Shown here piece after piece: positions 18,547 through 26,893 of a stretch of DNA of 64,000 bases. The translations under genes and the position numbers were made by a program. Numbering within the stretch: position 1 is the stretch's first letter; each line of letters begins with the position of its first letter. Below the pieces are notes generated by a model. That model saw only the letters and a program-made list of their open reading frames with translations. It was not told where the DNA came from and searched no databases. The stretch is from an uncultured Actinomycetes bacterium (GTDB taxonomy: Bacteria > Actinomycetota > Acidimicrobiia > Acidimicrobiales > Acidimicrobilacustridaceae), in contig CALEHQ010000042.1 in assembly GCA_937876315.1 (NCBI GenBank), positions 1 to 64,000 of the forward strand. The letters are read 5' to 3'.

Positions 18547-19716
18547 TCAGTTGAGGCATGGACCGGTGGTCACGGCAGAACTGTTTACCTGCTCGAGTAC
18601 AGCCTGCAGTTCAGACGGCGCCAAGGCATAGGAGACATTCTCCACATCACGAGCGATGGCAAACGCGACGCCGACCACAACTCCTTGAGAATTCGATAGC
18701 GCCGCCCCCGAGTCGCCAGGACGAAGGGCTGATGAAAGCTCAAGGACCTTGCGTTCAGTTCGATTTACTCCGTAGATATCGCGACCAGTTGCGTTGATCT
18801 CCCTAGCGACGCTGAACGGAGCGATTCGAAGCGGCTCACCCCCGGGATGCCCGAATACTCCCCCGGATGTCCCGTCACCGGGAGAATTTGAAGACAAAGC
18901 GAGCGCAGGTCGATCGAAACCGCTGACGCGAACGACGGCAAGGTCTCGCTCCGGATCGAATGCCACGACTGTTCCGACGAATCGGCGGCCATCGTCGCGG
19001 ATGACTGTCGTCGATCGTTCGCCCGCAACAACATGTGCGTTCGTCGCAATAAGGCCCTCGCCAACAACGAAACCGGAACCATCCTGAAGTTTGTCGCACG
19101 CTGGTCCCTCGACCTTGACCACTGATCTGGCGACCACTGCAGCAGTTTCAAGAGAGAGTCCGGTAGACGCGGGTGGAGCACCAAGCTTTGGAGATGGCCG
19201 AAGATCGTCGAAGACATCGGGAAAGGATCCGTCCCCAATGACCGAGCGCAGCGCCTGCATCGCATCAGGAGGTGGAGGTAGAGAGTTATCAACGGTACGA
19301 GCAATCCAAGAGTTGGATGTCTGCGTCGCGAGCCATCCAGGAGTGGCAACAAACACCGGCACAACGAGCCACAGGATGATCACGACACCGAGAAGTCCTG
19401 CAAGCGCTCCGAGTACTCGGTCGATAACGCCGAATGCAGCGTCACGACGCGATGGAGTGAGACGGCCACCGATGATGAATCCGAGCGCCTGTCCGAGCGT
19501 GGCACCGACCAAGAGAAGACCAACCGACAGGACTAGGAGAAGTCCGTGGTTGGCGGATCCAAGCTGCTCAAGAAACCTTGGAAGCAGCCAAACCGCAAGT
19601 GCGAGACCTGCTGCCAATCCAATCCATGAAATCACTCTTGCGATGAAGCCCAGTCGATAGCCACCGATAACAGCAAGCGCGCATGCACCGAGGAGCACAA
19701 CGTCGAAGACGCTCAC
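18547..19716 (-). CDS. MarP-like membrane serine protease (CvpA + trypsin)
   Basis: 389 residues. The N-terminal CvpA-like part has about four transmembrane helices within residues 1-125; the trypsin-like domain follows, facing outside. The triad is visible: His228 in TNAHVVAG, Asp258 in ERDLAVV, Ser336 in GDSGAAL. Cys207 and Cys387 could form the disulfide known in mycobacterial MarP. MarP is needed for acid and oxidative stress resistance through cell-wall hydrolase processing. The gene lies 36 nt after trmI and probably ends that transcript; the ferredoxin terminator faces it. Confidence 0.85.
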   Translation of the reverse strand: MSVFDVVLLGACALAVIGGYRLGFIARVISWIGLAAGLALAVWLLPRFLEQLGSANHGLLLVLSVGLLLVGATLGQALGFIIGGRLTPSRRDAAFGVIDRVLGALAGLLGVVIILWLVVPVFVATPGWLATQTSNSWIARTVDNSLPPPPDAMQALRSVIGDGSFPDVFDDLRPSPKLGAPPASTGLSLETAAVVARSVVKVEGPACDKLQDGSGFVVGEGLIATNAHVVAGERSTTVIRDDGRRFVGTVVAFDPERDLAVVRVSGFDRPALALSSNSPGDGTSGGVFGHPGGEPLRIAPFSVAREINATGRDIYGVNRTERKVLELSSALRPGDSGAALSNSQGVVVGVAFAIARDVENVSYALAPSELQAVLEQVNSSAVTTGPCLN

Positions 19717-19752
19717 TGCGTGGACCGAAGCAGGATCAAAACAGCCTCTCGC

Positions 19753-20526
19753 TCAGCCGCCGAGCAATCGAGCATGGGTGAGGAATCCGGTGTGAGCGAC
19801 CATTCGATGATCGGGTCGAACAGCCACCCCTTCAACATGCCATGTCCGATTGAGAACCTCGAGAGTTTCGGGCATGTCGAACGCGCTCTGTTCAAGAGCC
19901 TGGCGGAGTTGCATCACCTGCACGATGCTCGGGGTGTATGCCAGAAGGATTCCGCCGGGATGCATTGCCTTCGCTGCATGGGGTACGACCTGCCACGGCT
20001 CGGGGAGATCAAGGACCACGCGGTCGAGATCAGTTTCGTCGATTCCGTCGTAACAATCACGCAACTCAACGCGGTAACGATCGAGTACATTCGCCCCAAG
20101 AAACGCCTCGACGTTCTCTTTTGCTCGATCGGCAAAGTCCTCGCGAAGTTCGTAACCGACGATGTCAGCTCCGGCTCGCAACATCGCCATCGACAGTGCA
20201 CCGGAACCAACCCCGGACTCAAGCACGCGTGCACCGGGGAAGATGTCTGCGTGCATCAGGATTGGCCCGAGGTCCTTTGGGTAGATGACCTGCGCGCCGC
20301 GCGGCATCTTGAGGACAAAATCGGACAACGTCGGTCGCACTGCAAGGTACGCAACGTTCTTCGTCGACTGCACCGTGGCACCCTCGGGCGAGTCAATGAG
20401 TGAGTCGTGAGGAACAAACCCCGAATGCGAATGAAACTCTCCGGCTGGCTTCAGCGTGATGAGGTACCGACGCTTCTTGGGATCAATCAGAAGAACCCGA
20501 TCGCCAGCGGCGAATGAACGGCTCAC
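19753..20526 (-). CDS. trmI: tRNA (adenine58-N1)-methyltransferase TrmI
   Basis: 257 residues, Rossmann methyltransferase of the TrmI family (mycobacterial Rv2118c type). A small N-terminal beta domain (about 1-60) precedes the SAM motif ESGVGSGALS (about 104-113) and DLPEPW, the conserved catalytic-site motif. It makes m1A58 in the T-loop of tRNA as a homotetramer. It overlaps the stop of the TtuA-like gene by 4 nt (GTG start), coupling T-loop methylation to T-loop thiolation, which fits the known dependence of s2 formation at position 54 on m1A58 in Thermus. Confidence 0.92.
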   Translation of the reverse strand: MSRSFAAGDRVLLIDPKKRRYLITLKPAGEFHSHSGFVPHDSLIDSPEGATVQSTKNVAYLAVRPTLSDFVLKMPRGAQVIYPKDLGPILMHADIFPGARVLESGVGSGALSMAMLRAGADIVGYELREDFADRAKENVEAFLGANVLDRYRVELRDCYDGIDETDLDRVVLDLPEPWQVVPHAAKAMHPGGILLAYTPSIVQVMQLRQALEQSAFDMPETLEVLNRTWHVEGVAVRPDHRMVAHTGFLTHARLLGG

Positions 20527-21497
20527 TGGACTGATCCTGCTTGGGTCGGACCAAGATCGACTGGCACAGCGCTAACTCCGTTTTGTTCGGGAAGTTGGCC
20601 TCCTGCTCGAACTACGAGCCGACAGAAGGCACAGATTTCAGAGGTCGTTGGGGCCCCACATGATGCACAGGCTCCGAGGCCTTCGCGGTCGATAGACGCT
20701 TCAACCTCGAAGAAGGCAGCCGCTCGGTCAAGGAACCCGAAGTAGAACGAGTGCTTCGCTCCTGGAGACATCGCTTCGATCTCGTTCAGTGCACTCTTGT
20801 AACTGAGATGCTTGTTGCCTGCCGCCATTGGGCACTCGTCGACGAGATAGTCGATCCCCTTGACGATGCAGTATGCGGCTGTCTCTCTCTCGCCCAGACG
20901 AACCAAAGGCTTCACCTTTCGAGGGAAGCCCTCTCGGGCCGGTAGGACTGGAAACTGTCGTCCGAGGTATTCGGTGTGCCAATGAAGGGTATTTCCGAAT
21001 AGAACTGCAGCTTCATCATCGAGATTGTGGCCAGTAACGAGGACGTCGTAGCCACCTTTGATCGCTGCTTCATCGAAAAGGTGCCTCTTCGACAGTCCGC
21101 AGGCAGAACACGGGACCCGCTTCGCGGCTCGCGATCCGTTTGGAATGTCGAATCCAAATGCTGAAGGAACGTCGACTTCAATCAAATGAAGATTCCGAGT
21201 CTGGGCGTAGGCGCGCGCGTAGTCGAGGGAGGTATCGCTGTACTCCCCGATCCCTAATCCGATGTAGAGGCCGTCAACCTCGTACCCAAGTTCCACGAGC
21301 AAGTCCCAGATGGCCAAGGAATCCTTGCCACCCGAAACCGCGACGAGGAGCTTGTCTTCTGGCGCGAACATCTCGAACTCATCGATTGCCTTCCGAACCT
21401 GACGTTGGCATTGCTCGATGAAATGTTCAGCACAAAAATTGGAGTTGTGTCTGCGGATGTCGATGATTGCTGGGCCGCGACAAGTCACACACTTCAC
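20523..21497 (-). CDS. ttuA: TtuA-like tRNA 2-thiolation enzyme (PP-loop ATPase, Fe-S)
   Basis: 324 residues of the TtcA/TtuA/Ncs6 group. Order of features: N-terminal zinc site (Cys3, Cys6, Cys22, His25), PP-loop SGGKDS at 55-60, Cys130 and Cys133 (PCSACG), Cys222 (DECP), and a C-terminal zinc ribbon (Cys277, 280, 289, 292). As I recall, Cys130/133/222 are the very positions that hold the 4Fe-4S cluster in Thermus TtuA, which thiolates U54/T54 of tRNA using TtuB thiocarboxylate. The GTG start overlaps the stop of the sulfur-carrier gene, and the stop overlaps trmI, so the three are co-translated. TtcA-type C32 thiolation is less likely because of the zinc sites and partners. Confidence 0.82.
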   Translation of the reverse strand: MKCVTCRGPAIIDIRRHNSNFCAEHFIEQCQRQVRKAIDEFEMFAPEDKLLVAVSGGKDSLAIWDLLVELGYEVDGLYIGLGIGEYSDTSLDYARAYAQTRNLHLIEVDVPSAFGFDIPNGSRAAKRVPCSACGLSKRHLFDEAAIKGGYDVLVTGHNLDDEAAVLFGNTLHWHTEYLGRQFPVLPAREGFPRKVKPLVRLGERETAAYCIVKGIDYLVDECPMAAGNKHLSYKSALNEIEAMSPGAKHSFYFGFLDRAAAFFEVEASIDREGLGACASCGAPTTSEICAFCRLVVRAGGQLPEQNGVSAVPVDLGPTQAGSVQ

Positions 21498-21700
21498 GAC
21501 GAGCCGCCAGAAATCACCGGACGTATTTCTATGCTGTCGTCGTCGGACAAACTCTCGTCTCCTGGAACAAGTTCCCCATCTCGCACAACAAGCACTGCCT
21601 CTCGATTGAGGTCGAGTCGTGCCAACAGATTGATGATGGTTATCGGTCCCTCGATCTCGAGATCCCGTCGTGGGTTATGCAGTCGTACATTCACCTGCAC
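21494..21700 (-). CDS. Ubiquitin-like sulfur carrier (ThiS/MoaD/TtuB family)
   Basis: 68 residues with a beta-grasp pattern (VNVRLHN, ITIINLLARL helix, AVLVVRDGELVP, DDSIEIRPVISGG). The diglycine (65-66) is followed by two Ser, so unlike mature TtuB or ThiS the C-terminus is not GG. The stop overlaps the GTG of the ttuA-like gene. By analogy with Thermus TtuB the carrier would be adenylated by an E1-like enzyme and thiocarboxylated to give sulfur to tRNA; the E1-like enzyme and any C-terminal processing protease are outside the window. Confidence 0.82.
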   Translation of the reverse strand: MQVNVRLHNPRRDLEIEGPITIINLLARLDLNREAVLVVRDGELVPGDESLSDDDSIEIRPVISGGSS

Positions 21701-21727
21701 ATAATCGCAGGGTTGGGGGCCAAACTC

Positions 21728-22009
21728 CTAGGCGCGTGTCGCGAGACGTTCTGCCTTGCGGCTTGACCTCTTCTCCGCCTTACGCGTCTTCCTGCGTTGG
21801 CGGCGAGTGGGGGCCGGTGGTTCGTTGCGCAGGACAATGGTCTCGCCAACATCAAGCCTGCTCCTATAAACCACCTTGGGCTCTGGTCTGAGTGCCCATT
21901 GGATCCCCCGAAAAGTCCACGCGGCGATTCCTAGGAGCAGCCACGGGCGGCTTCCGCCGAAGAGACCTTTTGTGAGAGCGCGTCGACGAACGTCAGAGAG
22001 CAGGCTCAT
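21728..22009 (-). CDS. Small basic protein with one hydrophobic segment
   Basis: 93 residues, not recognised. One hydrophobic stretch (about 22-40, including WLLLGIAAWTF), then a polar part with a very basic C-terminus (repeated RRQRR, RKAEKR, RKAERL). The ATG overlaps the stop of the preceding small gene by 4 nt, and it precedes the sulfur carrier by 27 nt. Overlapping start/stop and codon use like its neighbours argue that it is real. Probably a membrane-anchored protein with a cytoplasmic basic tail. Confidence 0.6.
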   Translation of the reverse strand: MSLLSDVRRRALTKGLFGGSRPWLLLGIAAWTFRGIQWALRPEPKVVYRSRLDVGETIVLRNEPPAPTRRQRRKTRKAEKRSSRKAERLATRA

Positions 22010-22215
22010 ACTCGGCGAATCTCGACAAAGGTCCGACGCTTACGCCCTCGCTTACTTCCGAGTGCAAACGCAACGACTACAAGGGTGACAGCCACTGCAG
22101 CCACGGCAATCGTCGTGTAACTGCGAGCCTCTGATTCGACACCTTCAACTTCCGATTGGATCTCTCGGAATCGCTGTTCAATATCATCTCGGGTGATTGG
22201 ACCGCTGGGGCTCAT
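22006..22215 (-). CDS. Small single-pass membrane protein
   Basis: 69 residues starting at the ATG at 22215, which overlaps the stop of the gene before it (ATGA). Residues 1-30 are polar and acidic with a coiled-coil-like heptad (IEQRFREIQSEVEGVESEA), a transmembrane helix spans about 32-50, and a basic tail follows. No known family recognised. The arrangement of a holin-like protein, a single-pass coiled-coil protein and a basic protein is reminiscent of conserved actinobacterial membrane gene groups such as DUF3618 neighbours, but the match is weak. Confidence 0.6.
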   Translation of the reverse strand: MSPSGPITRDDIEQRFREIQSEVEGVESEARSYTTIAVAAVAVTLVVVAFALGSKRGRKRRTFVEIRRV

Positions 22216-22559
22216 CGATTCGCTCCTGGATGTGGGCTTGTCGTTCGAGTGCCCACGCTGCCCTTTCCGATCCGTGAGATCGCAAGCGCGACGAGGCCTC
22301 CGAACACGAGTGCAACGATCAGATAGGGCACCCATGACCAGAATCCGGCAAAGACATCGCCTGTTTGAGTCTGAAGTGCTCGTAACCCTGAGAATCCGAG
22401 CAAGAAGACTCCGAGGGTGATCACAACCATTCCCCCGACACCAAACGCCAAGTAGCGGCCAATGTTGCGGAGTGGATCAATCGTTTCCTGACGAGCGTAA
22501 GCAACAAGGAGGTCCCACAGGTCTTGAACAATCTCAGATACTGATTTTGAAGACGCCAC
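22212..22559 (-). CDS. Holin-X-like membrane protein
   Basis: 115 residues with an amphipathic N-terminus (VSEIVQDLWDLLVAYARQETIDPL) and two transmembrane helices (about 42-62 and 77-98), the layout of the actinobacterial Phage_holin_3_6 (Holin-X) family. These chromosomal proteins are not phage lysis genes; the role is unknown. I chose the GTG at 22559 because GAAGGA lies 6 nt upstream; a GTG at 22586 is possible. First gene of a chain of overlapping small genes leading to the tRNA thiolation group. Confidence 0.65.
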   Translation of the reverse strand: MASSKSVSEIVQDLWDLLVAYARQETIDPLRNIGRYLAFGVGGMVVITLGVFLLGFSGLRALQTQTGDVFAGFWSWVPYLIVALVFGGLVALAISRIGKGSVGTRTTSPHPGANR

Positions 22560-22681
22560 AGTTAGTCCTTCGTGAGCTCTGAACACAAGGCCCGCCGGGT
22601 TGCCGGCTTCGAACGGTTAGAAGTATCCCACCCATTTGACCCACTTGTGAGCAAACCTCGCAGATCAGCAATCGCGCCGCT

Positions 22682-23341
22682 TTATTGGGCGGTGTCGCCG
22701 TCGCCACTCAAGGCATCGATCGCATCAAGCGTCGCCAACTGCTCTTCGATCGAAGCCAATAGGAACCGAAGGCGGGAATCGGGATCGGTTGCCGTCAGAG
22801 CTTGCAGGCGGTCTAAGGGACCCAGCGGTGACAATGCAGCGAGTTGAAATGAGGCAATCGAAGGATCGGGATCGAGCTCTGGTTGGGAACTGAGATCACC
22901 GCGATCAACTCCTAGTCGAACCATAAGTCCGAAAGTGGCGTCGAGGGTCCGAACGACAAGTTCAGCCGTCAGGTCGGTCGGCTTTCCATCCGGCCATGCT
23001 TCAGCGATGCATCGGGGAAACGGATCATCAGGAAGCCACTCCACGACTCGCAGTCGTTCGATTCCGACCCCGACCACCGCCCAACGACCATCGGGCAACT
23101 CTTCGGACTGGAGAATGCGAATCAGTGAGCCACTATCTCCGCGACGGTCGTCCCCTCCTACTTCGCTGCCCCGATCAATGAGCACCGATCCGAAGAGCCG
23201 GTCCTCTGTGAGGCACGTCATAACTAAGGCTCGGTAACGAGGCTCAAAAACTTGCAACGGAAGAGCCACACCGGGAAGGGCGACAGAGCCGAGAGGAAAC
23301 ATTGGCAACTCTCGTCTGGGACCCAAAACGCTGGAACTCAT
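22682..23341 (-). CDS. LON-domain (LON substrate-binding) protein
   Basis: 219 residues matching the N-terminal substrate-binding domain of Lon protease without the ATPase or protease parts. Hallmarks: ELPMFPLGSVALPGVALPLQVFEPRYR near the N-terminus (only the start is quoted in full here: LPMFPLGSV) and the later GVGIERLRV strand. Stand-alone LON-domain proteins are common in actinobacteria; function unknown. The ATG overlaps the dacB stop by 4 nt, making it the last gene of a five-gene translationally coupled operon. Confidence 0.85.
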   Translation of the reverse strand: MSSSVLGPRRELPMFPLGSVALPGVALPLQVFEPRYRALVMTCLTEDRLFGSVLIDRGSEVGGDDRRGDSGSLIRILQSEELPDGRWAVVGVGIERLRVVEWLPDDPFPRCIAEAWPDGKPTDLTAELVVRTLDATFGLMVRLGVDRGDLSSQPELDPDPSIASFQLAALSPLGPLDRLQALTATDPDSRLRFLLASIEEQLATLDAIDALSGDGDTAQ

Positions 23342-24750
23342 TTCACGGGAAGAGGTTCGAGCAAGGTGGTCTTGGGGCCCTTGGGATAGGCCATGAGTCG
23401 ATCAGTGAACCCGTCTGCGACTCCGGTTGTCCGAGGATCGGTGCCGTTGTGGATGAAAGCGAAAGTCAACGTTGTGCCCTTCGGGGTATCGGCAAACCCT
23501 GCGAGGGCATTCACGCTGTTCAACGTTCCAGTTTTCGCTCGAACCCTTCCGGTTGAGGGAGTCGCGAGCATGCGTTTGCGCAAGGTCCCACTCTTTCCGC
23601 CAAGCGGAAGGGCATCGGAAAACTCGGGCCGCTGAGAAACTGCTTCCACCAGAGCGAGACTCAATTCACACGACATGCGGTTACCTGTATCGAGTCCAGA
23701 GCCGTCAAGCATCACGAGGTCGGTGATGTCGAAGCCCTGACTACTGAGCGACTCTTTGGCGGCTTCGATTCCGGCTGCGGTGGTTCCCTCGCCTTTTGAT
23801 TGAACTCCGATTTCCTTCAGCACAAGTTCGGCTGTGGTGTTGTCAGAGTTCTTCAGCATTTCGGTAAGTACCTGCGACATCGCTACCGAATCAAAAGTTG
23901 AAACCTCTTCTCCGTCAGTTGGGGCTCTACCTGTCGTTGCGAGGCCACCGACCGTTATGCCCCGCGAGTTGAGAACGGTACGAAGAGTTTGCACGAACAA
24001 AAGCGGCGAGTCTCCAGCCTTCCGGTTGGTTGTTGCTTCGTTCGGCGTGTCTGTGTACCCGGTGTTTCCGTCATTGACGACAAGAGCCGAGAGAGGCGCA
24101 ACCGTTCCGCCAAATTGGTAGCGCGCGGGCCAGGTCGGAACCCACCGAACATCGTCGTATCTCGAGTCATCACCAACGAGGTCGCCTGTAATTGAGCGGA
24201 TACCCGATTGGCTCAGTGCGTCGGCAATTGCACTGAATTCCTCATAAAACTGATCTGGGTCATCGAACACGGTCTTGTAACCAGATGTCGACAGCAGGGG
24301 GTCACCACCACCGACCACGACGAGGTCGCCTTCAATGACGCCGTTCTCAGGTGGCTTGTTGGCGATGAATCGAGTGGTGAATTTCGCGTCTGCACCGAGA
24401 AGATCAAGAGCAGCCATTGCCGTTGCCAACTTCATCGCTGAGGCGGGAACGAATGCTTCAGAACCCTTGCGCTCGTAAATCGTTCGTCCGTCCAGTTCAA
24501 CGATCACGCAGCTCGATCCAACAACCTTATTGAGGAACTGATCGATCGACGCCAAGATCTCGGGATCGGCAGTGCTGGCCTGGAGAGCCCCTGGGAACCT
24601 TCGTGCCGACAGGAGTGGAGTTGTCGGTGTGACGGCGGCCTGTGCTGCCGAGTCTGTTTCGGAGTCGGGTGCGCCAATAGATGGAGAAGCCAGGACGACG
24701 AGAAGCGTCAGGCTTGCGATTGTTGCAGCGAAGATCTTACGAACCATCAT
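23338..24750 (-). CDS. dacB: D-alanyl-D-alanine carboxypeptidase/endopeptidase, PBP4 family
   Basis: 470 residues, MEROPS S13. A signal peptide (hydrophobic core about 6-22, cleavage near SIGA) sends it outside. Active-site motifs: SAMK (Ser104-Lys107), SDN (302-304) and KTG (406-408), with the large insertion between the first two typical of class C low-molecular-mass PBPs. It trims peptidoglycan stem peptides and cuts cross-links. Its ATG overlaps the stop of the acyl-CoA synthetase alpha gene by one base, an odd partnership between central metabolism and cell wall maturation. Confidence 0.93.
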   Translation of the reverse strand: MMVRKIFAATIASLTLLVVLASPSIGAPDSETDSAAQAAVTPTTPLLSARRFPGALQASTADPEILASIDQFLNKVVGSSCVIVELDGRTIYERKGSEAFVPASAMKLATAMAALDLLGADAKFTTRFIANKPPENGVIEGDLVVVGGGDPLLSTSGYKTVFDDPDQFYEEFSAIADALSQSGIRSITGDLVGDDSRYDDVRWVPTWPARYQFGGTVAPLSALVVNDGNTGYTDTPNEATTNRKAGDSPLLFVQTLRTVLNSRGITVGGLATTGRAPTDGEEVSTFDSVAMSQVLTEMLKNSDNTTAELVLKEIGVQSKGEGTTAAGIEAAKESLSSQGFDITDLVMLDGSGLDTGNRMSCELSLALVEAVSQRPEFSDALPLGGKSGTLRKRMLATPSTGRVRAKTGTLNSVNALAGFADTPKGTTLTFAFIHNGTDPRTTGVADGFTDRLMAYPKGPKTTLLEPLPVK

Positions 24751-26234
24751 CAGCGTTCGGGCGGAGACTCAGTCGAGAACGATTTCAGCCATCGGACTCG
24801 TTCGTTCAGAAAGTGAAGTGCACGTACTGCTCGCTCCGCCGAGGCGAAGCAATAGCGACCGGAATCACGCACCGCCGAAACTGCCGCATTCGATGGATCA
24901 GCGACGGACAATTCCGAAGCGATGAGGACCGGCTTGTTCGACGCGGCTGAAGCAGCGAGAGCAACTTCGACGTAACGAGCATCCTGCCGATCGTGAAAGG
25001 CAACTATCCGCTCAAGACCATGATCGGGATAAAACGGACCTTCCCGCTCAAGGCGACCTTGATTCGATTGAATACCCATGCCCAGGACGAGGGTTGCGTC
25101 GATAGATGGATGACCCACCACGGCGTCGAGTACCGCTGGCACGGTGTCCTTCGTTTCGCCGCCAGCGAGATCAATCGGGTTATTTCGGCTCCACCGGGGA
25201 GGTAACAAGCCATCGAGGGTGGCTCTCAGATCATCGGGCAGATCAACAAGTTCTAGGTTTGTCGTTGCGGTGGCATCGGCGGCGAGCACGCCCCATCCTC
25301 CCACGGTGGTCACGATCGCTACCCGCGGCCCGAAAGGGAGCGGAAGAGTCGCAAACGCAGCTGCGATATCAAAAGCCTCAGCTACCGAACTCGCACGTGC
25401 GGCGCCCATTTGCCTGCACATGCCGTCGAAAACTCGATCGTCGGTCGCTAGCGAACCAGTGTGGCTTGCCGCAGCCTTTGCTCCTGAACCTGATGCGCCA
25501 CCTTTGAGAACGACAACGGGCATCCGGCGACACACGGACTCGAGGCGATCGGCGAAAGCACGACCTTCGGCCACACCCTCGAGATAGACGAGACCGACCG
25601 TGGTTTCCGGGTCGTCGGCGTAGTACTCGAGCATGTCTATGACGCCGACCTGGGCTGCGTTCCCGACCGAGATTGCGCGGCTCACACCGACGCCACTTTG
25701 TCGGGACAAATTCATAAATGACGAAACGAAGTTGCCCGATTGGCTCGCTATTCCAATACGACCGGCCGGAGGGTAGGGCGCAACTATTTGGGCGCACAGG
25801 TTGGACGGGGTCGATACCAAACCTTGACCGTTTGGTCCGATGATCAAGAGATCGAGTTGGTTCGCAAGTTCGACGAGTTCGGATTGCAGCTTCACGCCCT
25901 CCTCCCCTGACTCTCCGTATCCCGCAGATGCGATGAAAACTGCGCGGATTCCCTTCGACGCGGCCTGTCGTAAAAGCTCGGGGTTCGAAGCTGCAGGTGT
26001 GCAGACGAAAACAAGGTCAGCGACGCCATCTGGAATCTCGGTGATATCAGCCATCGTTGGCCGGCCGAGTACTTCGGCCCTCTCACGATTCGTAGCGAAT
26101 ACTTCTCCGGCGTAGCCGCAAGAAAGGATGTTGTGCAGCGCTACGAACCCGAACTTGCCCGGATGGGTTGACGCCCCAGCCACAACGATCGCCCTCGGAT
26201 CGAAAAGGGCTTTGAAATGATCGGTGGAGATCAC
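24750..26234 (-). CDS. Acyl-CoA synthetase (ADP/NDP-forming), alpha-type subunit
   Basis: 494 residues: CoA-binding Rossmann domain (IVVAGASTHPGKFG at about 16-29), two succinyl-CoA-ligase-like domains, and the phospho-histidine motif AAASHTGSLA (about 257-266). It works with the ATP-grasp beta subunit encoded just upstream (GTGA overlap), making the pair an acetate/acyl-CoA:ADP ligase that interconverts acyl-CoA and acid plus ATP; the acyl substrate cannot be deduced. In many actinobacteria the two are fused, while here they are separate. Start is GTG. Confidence 0.85.
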   Translation of the reverse strand: MISTDHFKALFDPRAIVVAGASTHPGKFGFVALHNILSCGYAGEVFATNRERAEVLGRPTMADITEIPDGVADLVFVCTPAASNPELLRQAASKGIRAVFIASAGYGESGEEGVKLQSELVELANQLDLLIIGPNGQGLVSTPSNLCAQIVAPYPPAGRIGIASQSGNFVSSFMNLSRQSGVGVSRAISVGNAAQVGVIDMLEYYADDPETTVGLVYLEGVAEGRAFADRLESVCRRMPVVVLKGGASGSGAKAAASHTGSLATDDRVFDGMCRQMGAARASSVAEAFDIAAAFATLPLPFGPRVAIVTTVGGWGVLAADATATTNLELVDLPDDLRATLDGLLPPRWSRNNPIDLAGGETKDTVPAVLDAVVGHPSIDATLVLGMGIQSNQGRLEREGPFYPDHGLERIVAFHDRQDARYVEVALAASAASNKPVLIASELSVADPSNAAVSAVRDSGRYCFASAERAVRALHFLNERVRWLKSFSTESPPER

Positions 26235-26893
26235 GACGCGCCAGCCTCTGAGGACAACTCGACAAGAGCATCGAGAGCGATCGGCAAGCCGTTGACGATC
26301 ATGACCGGGTTGAGATCGATGGCGATCAGACCCTCCTCCTCTGACGCGGCAACAGACAATGCGCAGAGCAGATCCGCAAGCGCCGTGATATCGACCTCAG
26401 GCTCGCCACGGAATGGACCAAACAGCGACTGGCTTCGCAGCGACTGCAACATGTCGATCGCGTCATAACGTCGAAGGGGTGCGAGCCGAACTGTGACGTC
26501 AGCGATTGCCTCGGCGAGGACTCCCCCGAGTCCAAACACAACTGTGGGACCGAACACCGGATCGACAGAGATTCCCGCAATGAACTCTCGAAGCCCAGAC
26601 GCCATCGGAGCGATAAGGACTCCGGTTGCGCTGTCCTCAGGGCGAGCTGCATTGAGTAACTCTTGACACGATCGGCCGATCGCATCGGACCCTACGACAC
26701 CAAGGTGAATGAGTCCTCGCTCAGATTTATGTGCAATGTTGGAGCCACAAAGTTTCAGGGCCATTGGTGAGGCAAACTCATGAGCGAACGCGATTGCTTC
26801 GGCCGGGCTTCCAACGAGAGTCTCAGGAAGAAACTTCACTCCGTAGTTCGTGAGCAGCGCCTTTGATTCGGCCTCGGAAAGCGCTGTGGTCAT
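26231..26893 (-). CDS. Acyl-CoA synthetase (ADP/NDP-forming), ATP-grasp beta subunit
   Basis: 220 residues of the ATP-grasp_5 type. Features: the N-terminal [14 protein letters not shown] helix, [17 protein letters not shown] (nucleotide-binding Lys and the HKSE/T motif), [14 protein letters not shown] and IDLNPVMI. Together with the alpha subunit it gives a complete enzyme. The ATG overlaps the TetR stop by 4 nt. The gene precedes alpha, which suits co-assembly. Confidence 0.85.
   Translation of the reverse strand: MTTALSEAESKALLTNYGVKFLPETLVGSPAEAIAFAHEFASPMALKLCGSNIAHKSERGLIHLGVVGSDAIGRSCQELLNAARPEDSATGVLIAPMASGLREFIAGISVDPVFGPTVVFGLGGVLAEAIADVTVRLAPLRRYDAIDMLQSLRSQSLFGPFRGEPEVDITALADLLCALSVAASEEEGLIAIDLNPVMIVNGLPIALDALVELSSEAGAS

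Noticed and set aside
22212-22559. Prophage remnant suggested by the holin-like protein
   Set aside because: No other phage genes nearby; Holin-X-like genes are normal chromosomal genes in actinobacteria.
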